Shown: one piece after another, positions 14,234-22,925 of the stretch | Position numbering within the stretch: the stretch's first letter is position 1 | How the letters are laid out: the number at the start of each line of letters is the position of its first letter | The notes under the pieces: generated by a model | Told to the model about the DNA's origin: nothing | What the model saw: the letters and a program-made list of their open reading frames with translations, nothing else | Databases searched by the model: none | Origin: Rothia sp. HMSC078H08 | Lineage (GTDB): Bacteria; Actinomycetota; Actinomycetes; Actinomycetales; Micrococcaceae | Direction of reading: 5' to 3' | NCBI RefSeq assembly: GCF_001808955.1 | Contig: NZ_KV795257.1 | Coordinates: 131,154 to 154,861, forward strand | Length of the DNA: 23,708 nucleotides | Program-made: the position numbers and the translations under genes

Positions 14234-17200
14234 TACGCCTCGCCACCCTCAGAACGAGCATCCACAGCGGCAGCCAGCTGAACGCCGTGCTCCTGCAGGC
14301 TCATGATGTCCCAGCTGTGCTCACGCAGAGCGTTAATCGCCTGAACAGCCGCAGCGAACTCAGAAATGGTAGTCATGACCGGGCAGCCCACCGAAACCGC
14401 AGCGGCACGAATCTCGTAACCATCGCTACGAGCAGCACCACCGGCAGGGGTGTTCAGAATCAGGTCAATATCACCATTGCGGACCATATCCACAATCGAG
14501 TGGTCGCCATTCGCCTCAGCGAACTTCGAAGCCACAATCACCGAGTTCAAGCCGTTACGACGCAGAATCTCAGCGGTACCACCGGTCGAAACGATCTCAA
14601 AGCCCAGCGACTCCAGCATCTTCGCGTAAATAATGACGTTACGCTTATCGTGGTTAGCCACCGAAATGAACACCTTACCGGAAGTCGGCAGCGGCGAACC
14701 AGCACCAGCCTGAGCCTTCGCGAACGCGGTGTCATAGTGCTTATCCAGACCCATGACCTCACCGGTCGAACGCATCTCCGGGCTCAGCAGCGAATCCACC
14801 ACAACACCCTCGGGGGTGCGGAAACGAGCGAACGGCAGAACCGCAGCCTTCACAGCAATCGCAGTTTCCTCAGGCAGGGACGCGCCATCCATGTTCGACG
14901 GCAGGTAACCCTCAGCCTTCAGCTCAGCAATGCTCTTGCCCAGACCAATCAGCACAGCAGCCTTAGCCATCTGCACGCCGGTAGCCTTCGACACGAACGG
15001 AACAGTACGAGACGCACGCGGGTTCGCCTCAATCACGTACAGGTTCTCAGACACGTACGCGAACTGAATGTTAATCAGGCCGCGCACACCGGTGCCGCGA
15101 GCAATCTTCTCGGTAGCGTCCTTCACCTTCGCGATGATGTCCGGGCCGAGAGTAATCGGAGGCAGAGTACAGGAAGAGTCACCCGAGTGAATACCGGCTT
15201 CCTCAATGTGCTCCATGACGCCGCCCAGGTACAGCTCATCGCCGTCGAACAGGGCGTCAACGTCAATCTCGATAGCGTCCTCAAGGAACTTATCAATCAG
15301 AGCGGGCTGCGAAGGCGAAACCTCGGTAGCGTTCTCCAGGTAGCGTGCCAGGTTCGCCTCATCGTAGACGATCTCCATGCCACGGCCACCCAGCACGTAC
15401 GAAGGACGAACCAGAACCGGGTAACCAATCTCGTCAGCGATGCGCTTAGCACCCTCGAAAGTGAACGCGGTACCGTTCTTGGGCGAAATCAGGCCGCCCT
15501 CCTCCAGCACACGGGAGAACTCGCCGCGGTCCTCAGCCAGGTCAATAGCCTCGGGGGTGGTGCCCAGAATCGGCACGCCCGCATCCTTCAGGGCACGAGC
15601 CAGCTTCAGCGGAGTCTGACCGCCCAGCTGCACGAACACGCCCATCAGACCGCCGGTACGACGCTCCGACTCAACAATCTCAAGCACATCCTCAAGGGTC
15701 AGCGGCTCGAAGTACAGGCGAGTCGAAATATCGTAGTCAGTCGAAACAGTCTCAGGGTTGCAGTTGACCATGACGGTCTCGTAGCCGAGCGAACGCAGCA
15801 CCAGCGAAGCATGCACACAGGAGTAGTCGAACTCAATACCCTGACCGATACGGTTCGGGCCCGAACCCAGAATCATAATCGAGGGCTTCTCGTGGTGCGC
15901 AACCTCATCCTCCAGATCGTAGGAGGAGTAGTGGTACGGAGTGAACGCCTCAAACTCGGCAGCACAGGTATCAACAGTCTTGAAGACCGGGCGGATACCC
16001 AGAGCGTGGCGCACACCGCGCACAACATCCTCAGAAGAGCCGATAATCTCAGCAATCTGAGCGTCCGAGAAACCGTGGCGCTTAGCCAGCTTCAAGGTCT
16101 CCGGGTCGAGGTTGTCACGCTTAGCGTGAACCACACCGGCAACCTCATTCAGCAGCACCAGCTGATCCAGGAACCACGGGTCAATCTTGGTCGCCTCGTG
16201 CAACTGCTCCACGGTAGCACCAGCCAGCAGAGCCTGCTGAACCTGGTAGATACGCTGAGTGGTAGGAACCTTCGTCTTCTCAATCAGCTCAGCCAGCTCA
16301 GCCTCAGACAGGGACAGCGGCTTGAACGAGAAGGACGCACCCTTCTGCTCCAGCGAACGCATCGCCTTCTGCAGAGCCTCAGTGAAGTTACGGCCCAGAG
16401 CCATAGCCTCGCCAACACTCTTCATGGTGGTGGTCAGGGTCGGGTCAGCAGCCGGGAACTTCTCAAACGCGAAGCGCGGAACCTTCACGACCACGTAATC
16501 GAGGGTCGGTTCGAAGGACGCCGGGGTCTTCTGGGTGATATCGTTCGGAATCTCATCCAGGGTGTAACCTAGGGACAGCTTGGTCGCAATCTTCGCAATC
16601 GGGAAGCCGGTAGCCTTCGACGCGAGCGCCGAGGAACGAGACACGCGCGGGTTCATCTCAATGACGATGATGCGGCCAGTCTTCGGGTCAATCGCGAACT
16701 GGATGTTACAACCACCGGTGTCCACGCCAACCTCACGAATCACGTTGATTGCGATATCGCGCAGCTTCTGGAACTCGCGGTCGGTCAGGGTCAGTGCGGG
16801 TGCCACGGTGATGGAGTCACCGGTGTGCACGCCCACGGGGTCGAAGTTTTCGATGGAGCAGACGACCACGACGTTGTCGTTGGTGTCACGCATCATCTCC
16901 AGCTCGTATTCCTTCCAGCCGAGGATGGACTCCTCCAGCAGGACCTCGCTGGTCGGCGAGTACTGAATACCGGCGCCAGCAATACGGTAGAGGTCTTCCT
17001 CGTTGTACGCCATACCCGAGCCGAGACCACCCATGGTGAAGGAGGGGCGGACCACCATCGGGTAGCCCAGCTCCTTAGCGGCTTCCAGCGCCTCCGGCAT
17101 GGAGTGAACAATCACCGAGCGTGCAGACTCGCCGCCGGCGCGCTCCACCACGCCCTTGAATGCTTCACGGTCCTCACCGAGGTTAATCGCCTCAATGTTC

Positions 17201-17553
17201 GCGCCGATCAGCTCAACATTGTACTTGGCGAGCACGCCGCGCTCATCCAGGGAGATAGCCGCGTTCAGCGCGGTCTGACCACCCAGGGTCGGCAGGATTG
17301 CGTCCGGCTTTTCCTTCTCGATAATCTTCTCAATCACCTCGGGGGTGATGGGTTCAATGTAGGTGGCGTCCGCGAACTCGGGGTCGGTCATGATGGTTGC
17401 CGGGTTCGAGTTCACGAGGATGACGCGTACGCCTTCCTCCTTCAGCACACGCAGTGCCTGAGTGCCGGAGTAGTCGAATTCCGCAGCCTGACCGATGACG
17501 ATGGGGCCGGAACCGATGACGAGGACGCTATTAAGGTCAGTACGACGAGGCAT
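14233..17553 (-). CDS. carB: carbamoyl-phosphate synthase large subunit
   Basis: Uses ammonia from CarA, bicarbonate and two ATP to make carbamoyl phosphate for pyrimidines and arginine. Two homologous synthetase halves are visible: the first starts with [18 protein letters not shown] (9-26) and has ATP-grasp residues such as [15 protein letters not shown] (166-180) and [19 protein letters not shown] (298-316); the second starts with [17 protein letters not shown] (559-575) and has [14 protein letters not shown] and [19 protein letters not shown]. The C-terminal allosteric MGS-like domain begins near 959 ([14 protein letters not shown]), where UMP inhibition is exerted in characterised enzymes. 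Length 1106 is full. Its ATG directly follows the carA TAA with no gap, with AAAGGA inside the carA end. Confidence 0.98.
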   Translation of the reverse strand: MPRRTDLNSVLVIGSGPIVIGQAAEFDYSGTQALRVLKEEGVRVILVNSNPATIMTDPEFADATYIEPITPEVIEKIIEKEKPDAILPTLGGQTALNAAISLDERGVLAKYNVELIGANIEAINLGEDREAFKGVVERAGGESARSVIVHSMPEALEAAKELGYPMVVRPSFTMGGLGSGMAYNEEDLYRIAGAGIQYSPTSEVLLEESILGWKEYELEMMRDTNDNVVVVCSIENFDPVGVHTGDSITVAPALTLTDREFQKLRDIAINVIREVGVDTGGCNIQFAIDPKTGRIIVIEMNPRVSRSSALASKATGFPIAKIATKLSLGYTLDEIPNDITQKTPASFEPTLDYVVVKVPRFAFEKFPAADPTLTTTMKSVGEAMALGRNFTEALQKAMRSLEQKGASFSFKPLSLSEAELAELIEKTKVPTTQRIYQVQQALLAGATVEQLHEATKIDPWFLDQLVLLNEVAGVVHAKRDNLDPETLKLAKRHGFSDAQIAEIIGSSEDVVRGVRHALGIRPVFKTVDTCAAEFEAFTPYHYSSYDLEDEVAHHEKPSIMILGSGPNRIGQGIEFDYSCVHASLVLRSLGYETVMVNCNPETVSTDYDISTRLYFEPLTLEDVLEIVESERRTGGLMGVFVQLGGQTPLKLARALKDAGVPILGTTPEAIDLAEDRGEFSRVLEEGGLISPKNGTAFTFEGAKRIADEIGYPVLVRPSYVLGGRGMEIVYDEANLARYLENATEVSPSQPALIDKFLEDAIEIDVDALFDGDELYLGGVMEHIEEAGIHSGDSSCTLPPITLGPDIIAKVKDATEKIARGTGVRGLINIQFAYVSENLYVIEANPRASRTVPFVSKATGVQMAKAAVLIGLGKSIAELKAEGYLPSNMDGASLPEETAIAVKAAVLPFARFRTPEGVVVDSLLSPEMRSTGEVMGLDKHYDTAFAKAQAGAGSPLPTSGKVFISVANHDKRNVIIYAKMLESLGFEIVSTGGTAEILRRNGLNSVIVASKFAEANGDHSIVDMVRNGDIDLILNTPAGGAARSDGYEIRAAAVSVGCPVMTTISEFAAAVQAINALREHSWDIMSLQEHGVQLAAAVDARSEGGEA

Positions 17554-18741
17554 TTATGCTTCCTTTGCAGTCTTGGTTGCGACCATCAGGTCGATGAAAC
17601 GGTCAAAGAGGTAGGCGGAATCGTGCGGGCCCGCAGCAGCCTCGGGGTGGTACTGCACGGAGAACGCGGGGATGTCCTTACAGGTCAGGCCCTCAACCAC
17701 GTTGTCGTTCAGACCCACGTGGGAGACCATGACCTGACCGAACTCGGCGTTCGGTGCGGTTACGTAGTCGCCAATCGGCGCGTCCACAGCGAAGCCGTGG
17801 TTATGCGCGGTGATTTCAACCTTGCCGGTGGTCTTGTCCATGACCGGCTGGTTGATGCCGCGGTGGCCGAAGGGCAGCTTGTAGGTGCCGAAGCCCAGCG
17901 CGCGGCCGAGCAGCTGGTTACCGAAGCAGATACCAAAGAACGGGGTGCCCTTACGCAGCACGCCCTGCAGCAGCTCAACCTGCTCGTCAGCGGTTGCCGG
18001 GTCACCGGGGCCGTTGGAGAAGAACACTCCGTCGGGGTTGTGGGAGTAGATGTCCTCGAGGGTTGCGCTTGCGGGCAGCACGTGCACGCGCACGCCACGC
18101 TCAGCGAAACGCTGCGGGGTCATCGCCTTAATGCCCAGGTCCAGGGCGACGATGGTTGCGACCGGAGGTGCGAACCAGTTGAACTGGTGCGGCTCAACGG
18201 TGTAGGCGGTGTCAACCGAAACGGAGTCAGCGAGCTTACGGCCAGCCATCGGCTCGGAGGCGCGCACCTCCTCCAGCAGTTCAGCTTCGGGGCGTTCTGC
18301 GTGCTCACCGGAGAACACGCCCGCACGCATCGAACCGCTCGAACGCAGGCGGCGGGTCAGGGCGCGAGTGTCAATGCCCTGAATACCGACGATGCCCTGC
18401 TCGATGAGCTCTTCGTCAAGGGTGCGCTCAGAACGCCAGTTGGATGCCACACGTGCGGCGTCACGAACCACGTAGCCGGCAACCCAAATCTTGGGGGCTT
18501 CAGCGTCGGTGGTGTTCACGCCGGTGTTGCCAATATGGGGAGCGGTCTGAACCACAATCTGACCCGCGTAGGAGGGGTCGGTCAGGGTTTCCTGATAGCC
18601 GGTCATGCCGGTCGCGAAAACCGCCTCGCCCAGGGACGCGCCGGTTGCGCCGTAGCCGTAGCCGCGGTAGACGGTGCCGTCCTCCAGGACGAGCAGCGCG
18701 CGGTCCGTACGCAGGGCGCCGGATCGTGTCATGTCAGTCAT
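17554..18741 (-). CDS. carA: carbamoyl-phosphate synthase small (glutaminase) subunit
   Basis: Class I glutamine amidotransferase that releases ammonia for CarB. The N-terminal CPSase small domain includes [20 protein letters not shown] (37-56, SYAGQ following) and [15 protein letters not shown] (116-130). The amidotransferase domain has the catalytic Cys272 in [16 protein letters not shown] (268-283), and His365/Glu367 in [12 protein letters not shown] (361-372). Length 395 is normal. The ATG at 18741 has GGAAG six bases upstream; a second ATG is three codons in. The 179-base gap before it holds 13-bp tandem repeats and a possible short leader ORF, so carA may have its own control inside the operon. 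Confidence 0.97.
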   Translation of the reverse strand: MTDMTRSGALRTDRALLVLEDGTVYRGYGYGATGASLGEAVFATGMTGYQETLTDPSYAGQIVVQTAPHIGNTGVNTTDAEAPKIWVAGYVVRDAARVASNWRSERTLDEELIEQGIVGIQGIDTRALTRRLRSSGSMRAGVFSGEHAERPEAELLEEVRASEPMAGRKLADSVSVDTAYTVEPHQFNWFAPPVATIVALDLGIKAMTPQRFAERGVRVHVLPASATLEDIYSHNPDGVFFSNGPGDPATADEQVELLQGVLRKGTPFFGICFGNQLLGRALGFGTYKLPFGHRGINQPVMDKTTGKVEITAHNHGFAVDAPIGDYVTAPNAEFGQVMVSHVGLNDNVVEGLTCKDIPAFSVQYHPEAAAGPHDSAYLFDRFIDLMVATKTAKEA

Positions 18742-18878
18742 GCTCTTCTTCCTTTTCTCTGGTGTTCTCCCCCGCTTCCTGTACGGCCTCTACCGTGCAG
18801 GTTCCGGGGTAGTCTATGGTGCCTTCGGCGGGGTGTTCGCCTGCCGTCAGGCTAAATCTATGGGTATGGGTGCGCAGG

Positions 18879-18917
18879 GATATTACACCGCGATATTGCG
18901 CCGGGATATTACACCGG
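18879..18917. repeat. three 13-bp tandem repeats between the PH-like gene and carA
   Basis: Units at 18879-18891, 18892-18904 and 18905-18917 follow the pattern GATATT(A/G)C(A/G)CCG(C/G). The array ends 3 bases before the stop codon of the upstream gene, in the carA leader. On the minus strand each unit reads (C/G)CGG(T/C)G(T/C)AATATC, so each carries an AT-rich -10-like core. Function is unknown. Confidence 0.8.
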
Positions 18918-18920
18918 GAT

Positions 18921-19460
18921 TTAGGCTTCCGGTTCTGCCGCCCACTTCTCGGGCGCATCCACCGCGTTCGGGGCGATGCGGCGCAGCTCCTCCAGGGCCG
19001 CCTGCTTATCCTCAGCGTAGCGGGTGCGGAAGCCGGTCTGCACGCGGTGACCGTCGAGGGTCCAGCCGATGACGACCAGGCCGTCCTTCTCCACAACCTT
19101 GCCGGCCATGCCTCGGTCGGTGGTGATGACCGAGAGCTTCTTCGCCGGAATCCACAGGTCCTTCGCGCCGTTACGGGTGAAGATGATGCTGTCCGGGTAA
19201 ATCAGCAGGGTGGACTTGCTCTTGAAGCCGAGCGAATCGAAACCCACACGGTCCAGCCAGTTACCGAAGATCGTGGTGCTGACGTACTCGCCCTCGAAAG
19301 CGGCGTCAGCGGTCATGCCCTCGTAGCGTTCGGGAACTTCCTTGAGGGAGCCGAACATGTTCGCCTGGCGTGCCAGGCGCGAGCGCCATCCGTGCCACAT
19401 GCCGTAGATGCACAGGGCGACCAGGGCGATGCAGATGACGGCAGTCAGGAACTTTCCCAC
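18921..19460 (-). CDS. PH-like single-pass membrane protein of the pyr operon
   Basis: One N-terminal membrane helix (about 3-22, FLTAVICIALVALCIYGMW) followed by a short basic stretch and a soluble beta-rich domain (about 45-160). It resembles the actinobacterial PH-like-domain protein found between pyrC and carA; Mycobacterium tuberculosis has a membrane protein (Rv1382) in the same slot. Residues such as YVSTTIFGNWLDRV (59-72), LLIYPDSIIFTRNGAKDLWIP (about 85-105) and VVIGWTLDG (128-136) are characteristic of that group as I recall it. No enzymatic function is known. The start is GTG at 19460, with GAGAG upstream, and length 179 is usual. Its fixed place in the operon suggests a link to pyrimidine biosynthesis or to its membrane context, but this is inference. 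Confidence 0.78.
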   Translation of the reverse strand: MGKFLTAVICIALVALCIYGMWHGWRSRLARQANMFGSLKEVPERYEGMTADAAFEGEYVSTTIFGNWLDRVGFDSLGFKSKSTLLIYPDSIIFTRNGAKDLWIPAKKLSVITTDRGMAGKVVEKDGLVVIGWTLDGHRVQTGFRTRYAEDKQAALEELRRIAPNAVDAPEKWAAEPEA

Positions 19461-19540
19461 GAAGGTTCTCTCTTTCGGTTGGGGTCTCGGTCGATGATCT
19501 CGGCCTGGGTTGGTGAGGTTGGGGGCGGTGCTCCCGGCGA

Positions 19541-19570
19541 GGCGGTGGTAGGCGTGAACCTACCACCGCC
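19541..19570. other. perfect 12-bp hairpin in the pyrC-PH spacer
   Basis: GGCGGTGGTAGG (19541-19552) and CCTACCACCGCC (19559-19570) are perfect complements around CGTGAA. No T-tract follows on either strand. It lies in the 143-base gap after pyrC, 33 bases past the pyrC stop. It could lower downstream expression as a U-less terminator or stabilise the upstream message. Confidence 0.75.
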
Positions 19571-19603
19571 AGGCACGGTCACCACGTACGTTCGCTTCGC
19601 GGG

Positions 19604-20905
19604 TTAGCGACGCGGGGTTGCCAGCTCGCCGTTCAGCACGGTCGGGTGGCCAGCGTAGAAGGTTGCACGAATCGAGCCGGGCACCTCCATGTCGCGGTAG
19701 GGGTTGTTCTTACCCTTGGTTGCCTGCTCCTCCGGCTTGATGACGCGGGTTGCCTTCGGGTCGACCAGCACAATGTTTGCCGGTTCTCCTTCGGCAAGCG
19801 GGCGGCCCTGCTCGTGATCTAGGCGACCAATCTTCGCGGGCTCCTCGGAGAGGATGCGTGCCACATCGCGCCAGGTAATCATGCCGGTGTCAACCAGGGT
19901 CATCTGGATGATGGACAGTGCCTGCTCCAGGCCGGTCATACCGTTCGCGGCGCACGCCCACTCGCATTCCTTGGTCTCTGCCGGGTGCGGTGCGTGGTCG
20001 GTACCAATCACGTCAATGATGCCGTCAGCAACAGCCTGACGCAACGCCATGACGTCCTCTTCGGTGCGCAGCGGCGGGTTCACCTTGAAAATCGGGTCGT
20101 AGGTGCGTGCGGTCTCGTCGGTGAGCAGCAGGTGGTGCGGGGTTGCCTCCGCGGTCACCTTCACGCCGCGGGACTTAGCCCAGCGCACAACCTCAATGGA
20201 GCCCTTGGTGGACAGGTGGCAGATGTGCAGCTTGGAGTCCAGGTGCTCAGTCAGCAGCACGTCGCGGGCAATGATTGCCTCTTCAGCGACGGCGGGCCAA
20301 CCGGTCAGACCCAGATCAGCGGACACCTTACCTTCGTTCATCTGGGCGCCTTCGGTCAGGCGCGGCTCCTGCGCGTGCTGCGCAATAACGCCGTCGAAGG
20401 TCTTGACGTATTCGAGGGCGCGACGCATCACGGCGGGGTCGTACACGCACATGCCGTCGTCAGAGAACACGCGCACATTCGCGGTGGAGTTCGCCATGCC
20501 CCCAATGTCGGAGAGGCGCTCGCCCTTCAGACCCACGGTCACTGCGCCGATGGGCTGCACGCGGCACCATGCGGATTCCTTGCCGAGGCGGTCAACCTGC
20601 TCAACGACTGCGGCGGTGTCTGCCACGGGCATGGAGTTTGCCATGGCGAACACTGCGGTGTAGCCGCCCAGGGCTGCTGCGCGGGTGCCGGTCTCGACGG
20701 TTTCGGATGCCTCGTAGCCGGGCTGACGCAGGTGGGTGTGAATGTCGACCAGGCCGGGCAGCGCCACCTGGCCTGCCGCCTCGACGACCTGTGCGTCTGC
20801 GGCGTCAATGTTCTCTGCGATGCGGCTAATCACGCCGTCCTCGATGAGGATGTCGGCGACCTTTTCGCCGTAGAGGCTTGCGCCCTTGATCAGGTACTTG
20901 CTCAT
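19604..20905 (-). CDS. pyrC: dihydroorotase
   Basis: Zinc amidohydrolase that closes carbamoyl aspartate to dihydroorotate. Metal ligands are visible: DIHTHLRQPG (54-63), Asp in FSDDG (147-151), His177 in AQHAQEP, His230 in HICHLSTKG, and the catalytic Asp in GTDHAPH (301-307). ATPHHLLLTDE (255-265) and KVNPPLR (274-280) are typical of the class I, Bacillus-like form. Length 433 is normal. ATG start with AGAGGA nine bases upstream. It follows pyrB by 30 bases. Confidence 0.97.
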   Translation of the reverse strand: MSKYLIKGASLYGEKVADILIEDGVISRIAENIDAADAQVVEAAGQVALPGLVDIHTHLRQPGYEASETVETGTRAAALGGYTAVFAMANSMPVADTAAVVEQVDRLGKESAWCRVQPIGAVTVGLKGERLSDIGGMANSTANVRVFSDDGMCVYDPAVMRRALEYVKTFDGVIAQHAQEPRLTEGAQMNEGKVSADLGLTGWPAVAEEAIIARDVLLTEHLDSKLHICHLSTKGSIEVVRWAKSRGVKVTAEATPHHLLLTDETARTYDPIFKVNPPLRTEEDVMALRQAVADGIIDVIGTDHAPHPAETKECEWACAANGMTGLEQALSIIQMTLVDTGMITWRDVARILSEEPAKIGRLDHEQGRPLAEGEPANIVLVDPKATRVIKPEEQATKGKNNPYRDMEVPGSIRATFYAGHPTVLNGELATPRR

Positions 20906-20935
20906 GGTGTTGGTTCCTCTCGTTAGGAAGGTCGT

Positions 20936-21937
20936 TTAGGATTCGTCGCCGGCGTAGAGCTTGGCGCTGGAGCCGTCGGTCAGAAGCAGGTAGAGCACCG
21001 CCATGCGCAGCGCTACGCCGTTACTGACCTGGCGCAGGACCCAGGAGTTGGTGGCGTCAGCGGCTTCGGTGCAGATTTCCAGGCCGCGGTTCATGGGGCC
21101 CGGGTGCAGGATTGCGACCGGCTGCGGCTGCGCCTGCAGGGTTGCGAAACGTTCGGCGGTCAGGCCCCACAGGTCGGTGTATTCCTCTGCGGAGGGGAAG
21201 TACGCGGCGTTCATGCGTTCCTTCTGGATGCGCAGCAGCATGACGGCGTCGGGGTTGGTGGCGATGGCTTCGTCGAAGTCGTGGAAGATTTCCAGGCCGG
21301 CTTCTTCAACCCAGGAGGCGGTGTTCAGCGGCAGCAGGGTCGGCGGTGCGACGAAGACGACCTGCGCGCCGAGGGTGTGCAGCAGCCAGAGGTTGGAGCG
21401 TGCCACGCGCGAGTGCAGGATGTCGCCGACGATGAGCACACGCATGCCGGACAGGTCGGTGCCGCGAGGGCTGTCGAGGCCGTCGCGTTCTGCCTTGTAC
21501 TGGCGCAGGGATACGGCGTCGAGCAGTGCCTGGGTGGGGTGTGCGTGGGTGCCGTCGCCCGCGTTGAGCACGGGAATGTCGGTCCAGCCTGCCTCGGCGA
21601 GGCGCTGCGGTGCGCCGGATGCCGAGTGGCGGATCACGAACGCATCCGCGGCAATCGCCTTGAGGGTCTGCGCGGTGTCCTTGAGCGACTCGCCCTTAGA
21701 CAGGGAGGAGCCAGAAGCGGAGAAGTTGGTGACGGCTGCACCCAGGCGCTTCTCCGCGGCTTCGAAGGAGAGGCGGGTTCGGGTGGAGTCCTCGAAGAAG
21801 AGGTTGACGACGGTCTTGCCGTTGAGCACGTTGAGGGTGCGGTTTTCGGCTTTGACCTGCGCCATGTAGTCGGCGACGTCGAGGATTTCGATAGCTTCTT
21901 CGCGGGTTAGTTCGCGGGTGTCGAGCAGATGCTTCAT
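20936..21937 (-). CDS. pyrB: aspartate carbamoyltransferase, catalytic chain
   Basis: Joins carbamoyl phosphate with aspartate, the first committed pyrimidine step. Substrate-binding motifs are [15 protein letters not shown] (45-59), [12 protein letters not shown] (77-88), [10 protein letters not shown] (131-140), and [12 protein letters not shown] (277-288). Length 333 is normal. No pyrI regulatory chain is present, so control is likely at expression level by PyrR. The ATG overlaps the pyrR stop (ATGA), with GGAGG six bases upstream inside pyrR. Confidence 0.97.
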   Translation of the reverse strand: MKHLLDTRELTREEAIEILDVADYMAQVKAENRTLNVLNGKTVVNLFFEDSTRTRLSFEAAEKRLGAAVTNFSASGSSLSKGESLKDTAQTLKAIAADAFVIRHSASGAPQRLAEAGWTDIPVLNAGDGTHAHPTQALLDAVSLRQYKAERDGLDSPRGTDLSGMRVLIVGDILHSRVARSNLWLLHTLGAQVVFVAPPTLLPLNTASWVEEAGLEIFHDFDEAIATNPDAVMLLRIQKERMNAAYFPSAEEYTDLWGLTAERFATLQAQPQPVAILHPGPMNRGLEICTEAADATNSWVLRQVSNGVALRMAVLYLLLTDGSSAKLYAGDES

Positions 21938-22602
21938 GAGAGCCCTCCCAGCTGGATAATGTCAACTCGGTCTGTTGCGTTGTCGGTTTCAGTCAGTACG
22001 ACGCGCACGGTTTCGCTGGCGCTGGTGGGCAGGTTTTTGCCCACGTGGTCGGCGCGGATGGGTAGTTGCCGGTGTCCGCGGTCTACGAGGACTGCCAGGC
22101 GTACGAGGGCGGGTCGTCCGTGGGCGTTGAGTGCGTCGAGGGCGGCGCGTACGGTACGGCCGGAGTAGAGGACGTCGTCAACGAGGACTACGGTTTTGCC
22201 TTCAATGCCGATGGTGGGCATGATGCTTTCCCCTGCGGTGTCTGGGGAGGTGGTGCCGCCGGTTCGCTGGTCGTCGCGGTAGGCGGTGATGTCCAGGGCG
22301 CCGATTCGTGTTTCTGCGTTGAAGTTCGGCTCGATGGCTTGGATGCGGGCGGCGAGTCGTACGGCAAGGGGCACGCCGCGGGAGCGGATGCCGATGAGTA
22401 CGAGGTTTTCTACGCCTTTATTGGTTTCAATAATTTCGTAGGCGATGCGGGTGAGGGCGCGGCGGATTTCGTCCTCGCTGAGGATGGTGCGGCCGACGGT
22501 GGTCGCGTCCTCGGAGGTGCTTTGAGGGGTTGCCGAATGGGGGGCTGCGGTTAGATTTCGCCCCTGATTCGCGCCGGATGTGGGTACAGTTGACCCAGGC
22601 AT
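21934..22602 (-). CDS. pyrR: PyrR, pyr operon RNA-binding regulator / uracil phosphoribosyltransferase
   Basis: Phosphoribosyltransferase-fold protein that binds pyr mRNA in response to UMP/UTP and represses the operon; many members also make UMP from uracil and PRPP. The PRPP loop [13 protein letters not shown] is at 138-150, [10 protein letters not shown] at 71-80, DITAYRDD at 104-111, and [18 protein letters not shown] at 173-190. I start at ATG 22602 because AAGGAG lies six bases upstream. An open frame continues 47 codons further but crosses the presumed promoter and leader hairpin. The 222 residues include a 37-residue N-terminal extension and an insertion at about 112-128. First gene of the operon. 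Confidence 0.95.
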   Translation of the reverse strand: MPGSTVPTSGANQGRNLTAAPHSATPQSTSEDATTVGRTILSEDEIRRALTRIAYEIIETNKGVENLVLIGIRSRGVPLAVRLAARIQAIEPNFNAETRIGALDITAYRDDQRTGGTTSPDTAGESIMPTIGIEGKTVVLVDDVLYSGRTVRAALDALNAHGRPALVRLAVLVDRGHRQLPIRADHVGKNLPTSASETVRVVLTETDNATDRVDIIQLGGLS

Positions 22603-22608
22603 AGCCGT

Positions 22609-22630
22609 CTCCTTCCCCGCCTCACGGGAC
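22609..22630 (-). promoter_or_regulatory. putative PyrR-binding hairpin next to the pyrR ribosome binding site
   Basis: In minus-strand RNA the leader contains UCCCGUGAGGCGGGGA: a CCCG/CGGG stem with a UGAGG loop (plus-strand 22616-22628). UCCCGUGAGG fits the PyrR-binding-loop consensus UCCnGnGAGG known from Bacillus and found in mycobacteria. The pyrR AAGGAG (22609-22614) begins one or two bases past the stem. This layout suggests that PyrR binding blocks translation start, the mechanism reported for Mycobacterium smegmatis, rather than an antiterminator. No terminator is seen in the leader. Confidence 0.7.
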
Positions 22631-22656
22631 GGATTTAAAGGTTTTGTGCTTCTAGT

Positions 22657-22686
22657 AGGGTACCACAGTTCACAGGCTACGTTCAG
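22657..22686 (-). promoter_or_regulatory. candidate pyr operon promoter
   Basis: On the minus strand CTGAAC (22681-22686) and TACCCT (22657-22662) are 18 bases apart. The second is preceded by TGG, making an extended -10 of the actinobacterial TAnnnT type. The start point near 22650 would give a leader of about 45-50 nt that contains the PyrR hairpin. Confidence 0.4.
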
Positions 22687-22821
22687 GTTCGGCGAGAGAC
22701 CGCTCACGGTGAGGGGGAGACAGCGATGAGGCACGTACCGCATCCCTTATCTGCGCTGCAACAAGCAGGATCTCGACAATATGGACAAATAGTGAGCCGG
22801 GGTGTGTGCTCTGTGGATATA

Positions 22822-22830
22822 TGTTAGGGT
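22822..22830 (+). promoter_or_regulatory. candidate promoter of the lipoprotein gene (extended -10)
   Basis: TGTTAGGGT is a TGn extension plus a TAnnnT hexamer. No good -35 is seen at 17 bases. Transcription from about 22837 would give a leader of about 90 nt that includes the hairpin at 22853-22892. Confidence 0.35.
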
Positions 22831-22852
22831 AATGGCATCAACCGATAACATT

Positions 22853-22892
22853 CCGCTGAATTCCACACGTTGTTGCGTGGATAATTCGGCGG
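22853..22892 (+). promoter_or_regulatory. 5' UTR hairpin of the lipoprotein gene
   Basis: CCGCTGAATTCCAC (22853-22866) pairs with GTGGATAATTCGGCGG (22877-22892). In plus-strand RNA this gives 14 pairs, one of them U-G, with a two-base AU bulge and a 10-base loop. On the minus strand the U-G pair becomes an A-C mismatch, so the structure favours the plus-strand transcript. It ends 33 bases before the start codon. Confidence 0.5.
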
Positions 22893-22925
22893 TTTACACA
22901 ACCACACACCAGAAAAGAACCAACA

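Noticed and set aside
14287..18855. Very long plus-strand open frames (14287-16572 and 16825-18855) opposite carB and carA
   Set aside because: They are antisense to unmistakable carB and carA. Their translations are rich in His, Arg, Gln and Val without motifs, as expected from the shadow frame of a high-GC gene.
22603..22743. Longer pyrR reading frame starting at 22743
   Set aside because: The extra 47 codons cross the likely promoter and the PyrR hairpin; the ATG at 22602 has an ideal AAGGAG.
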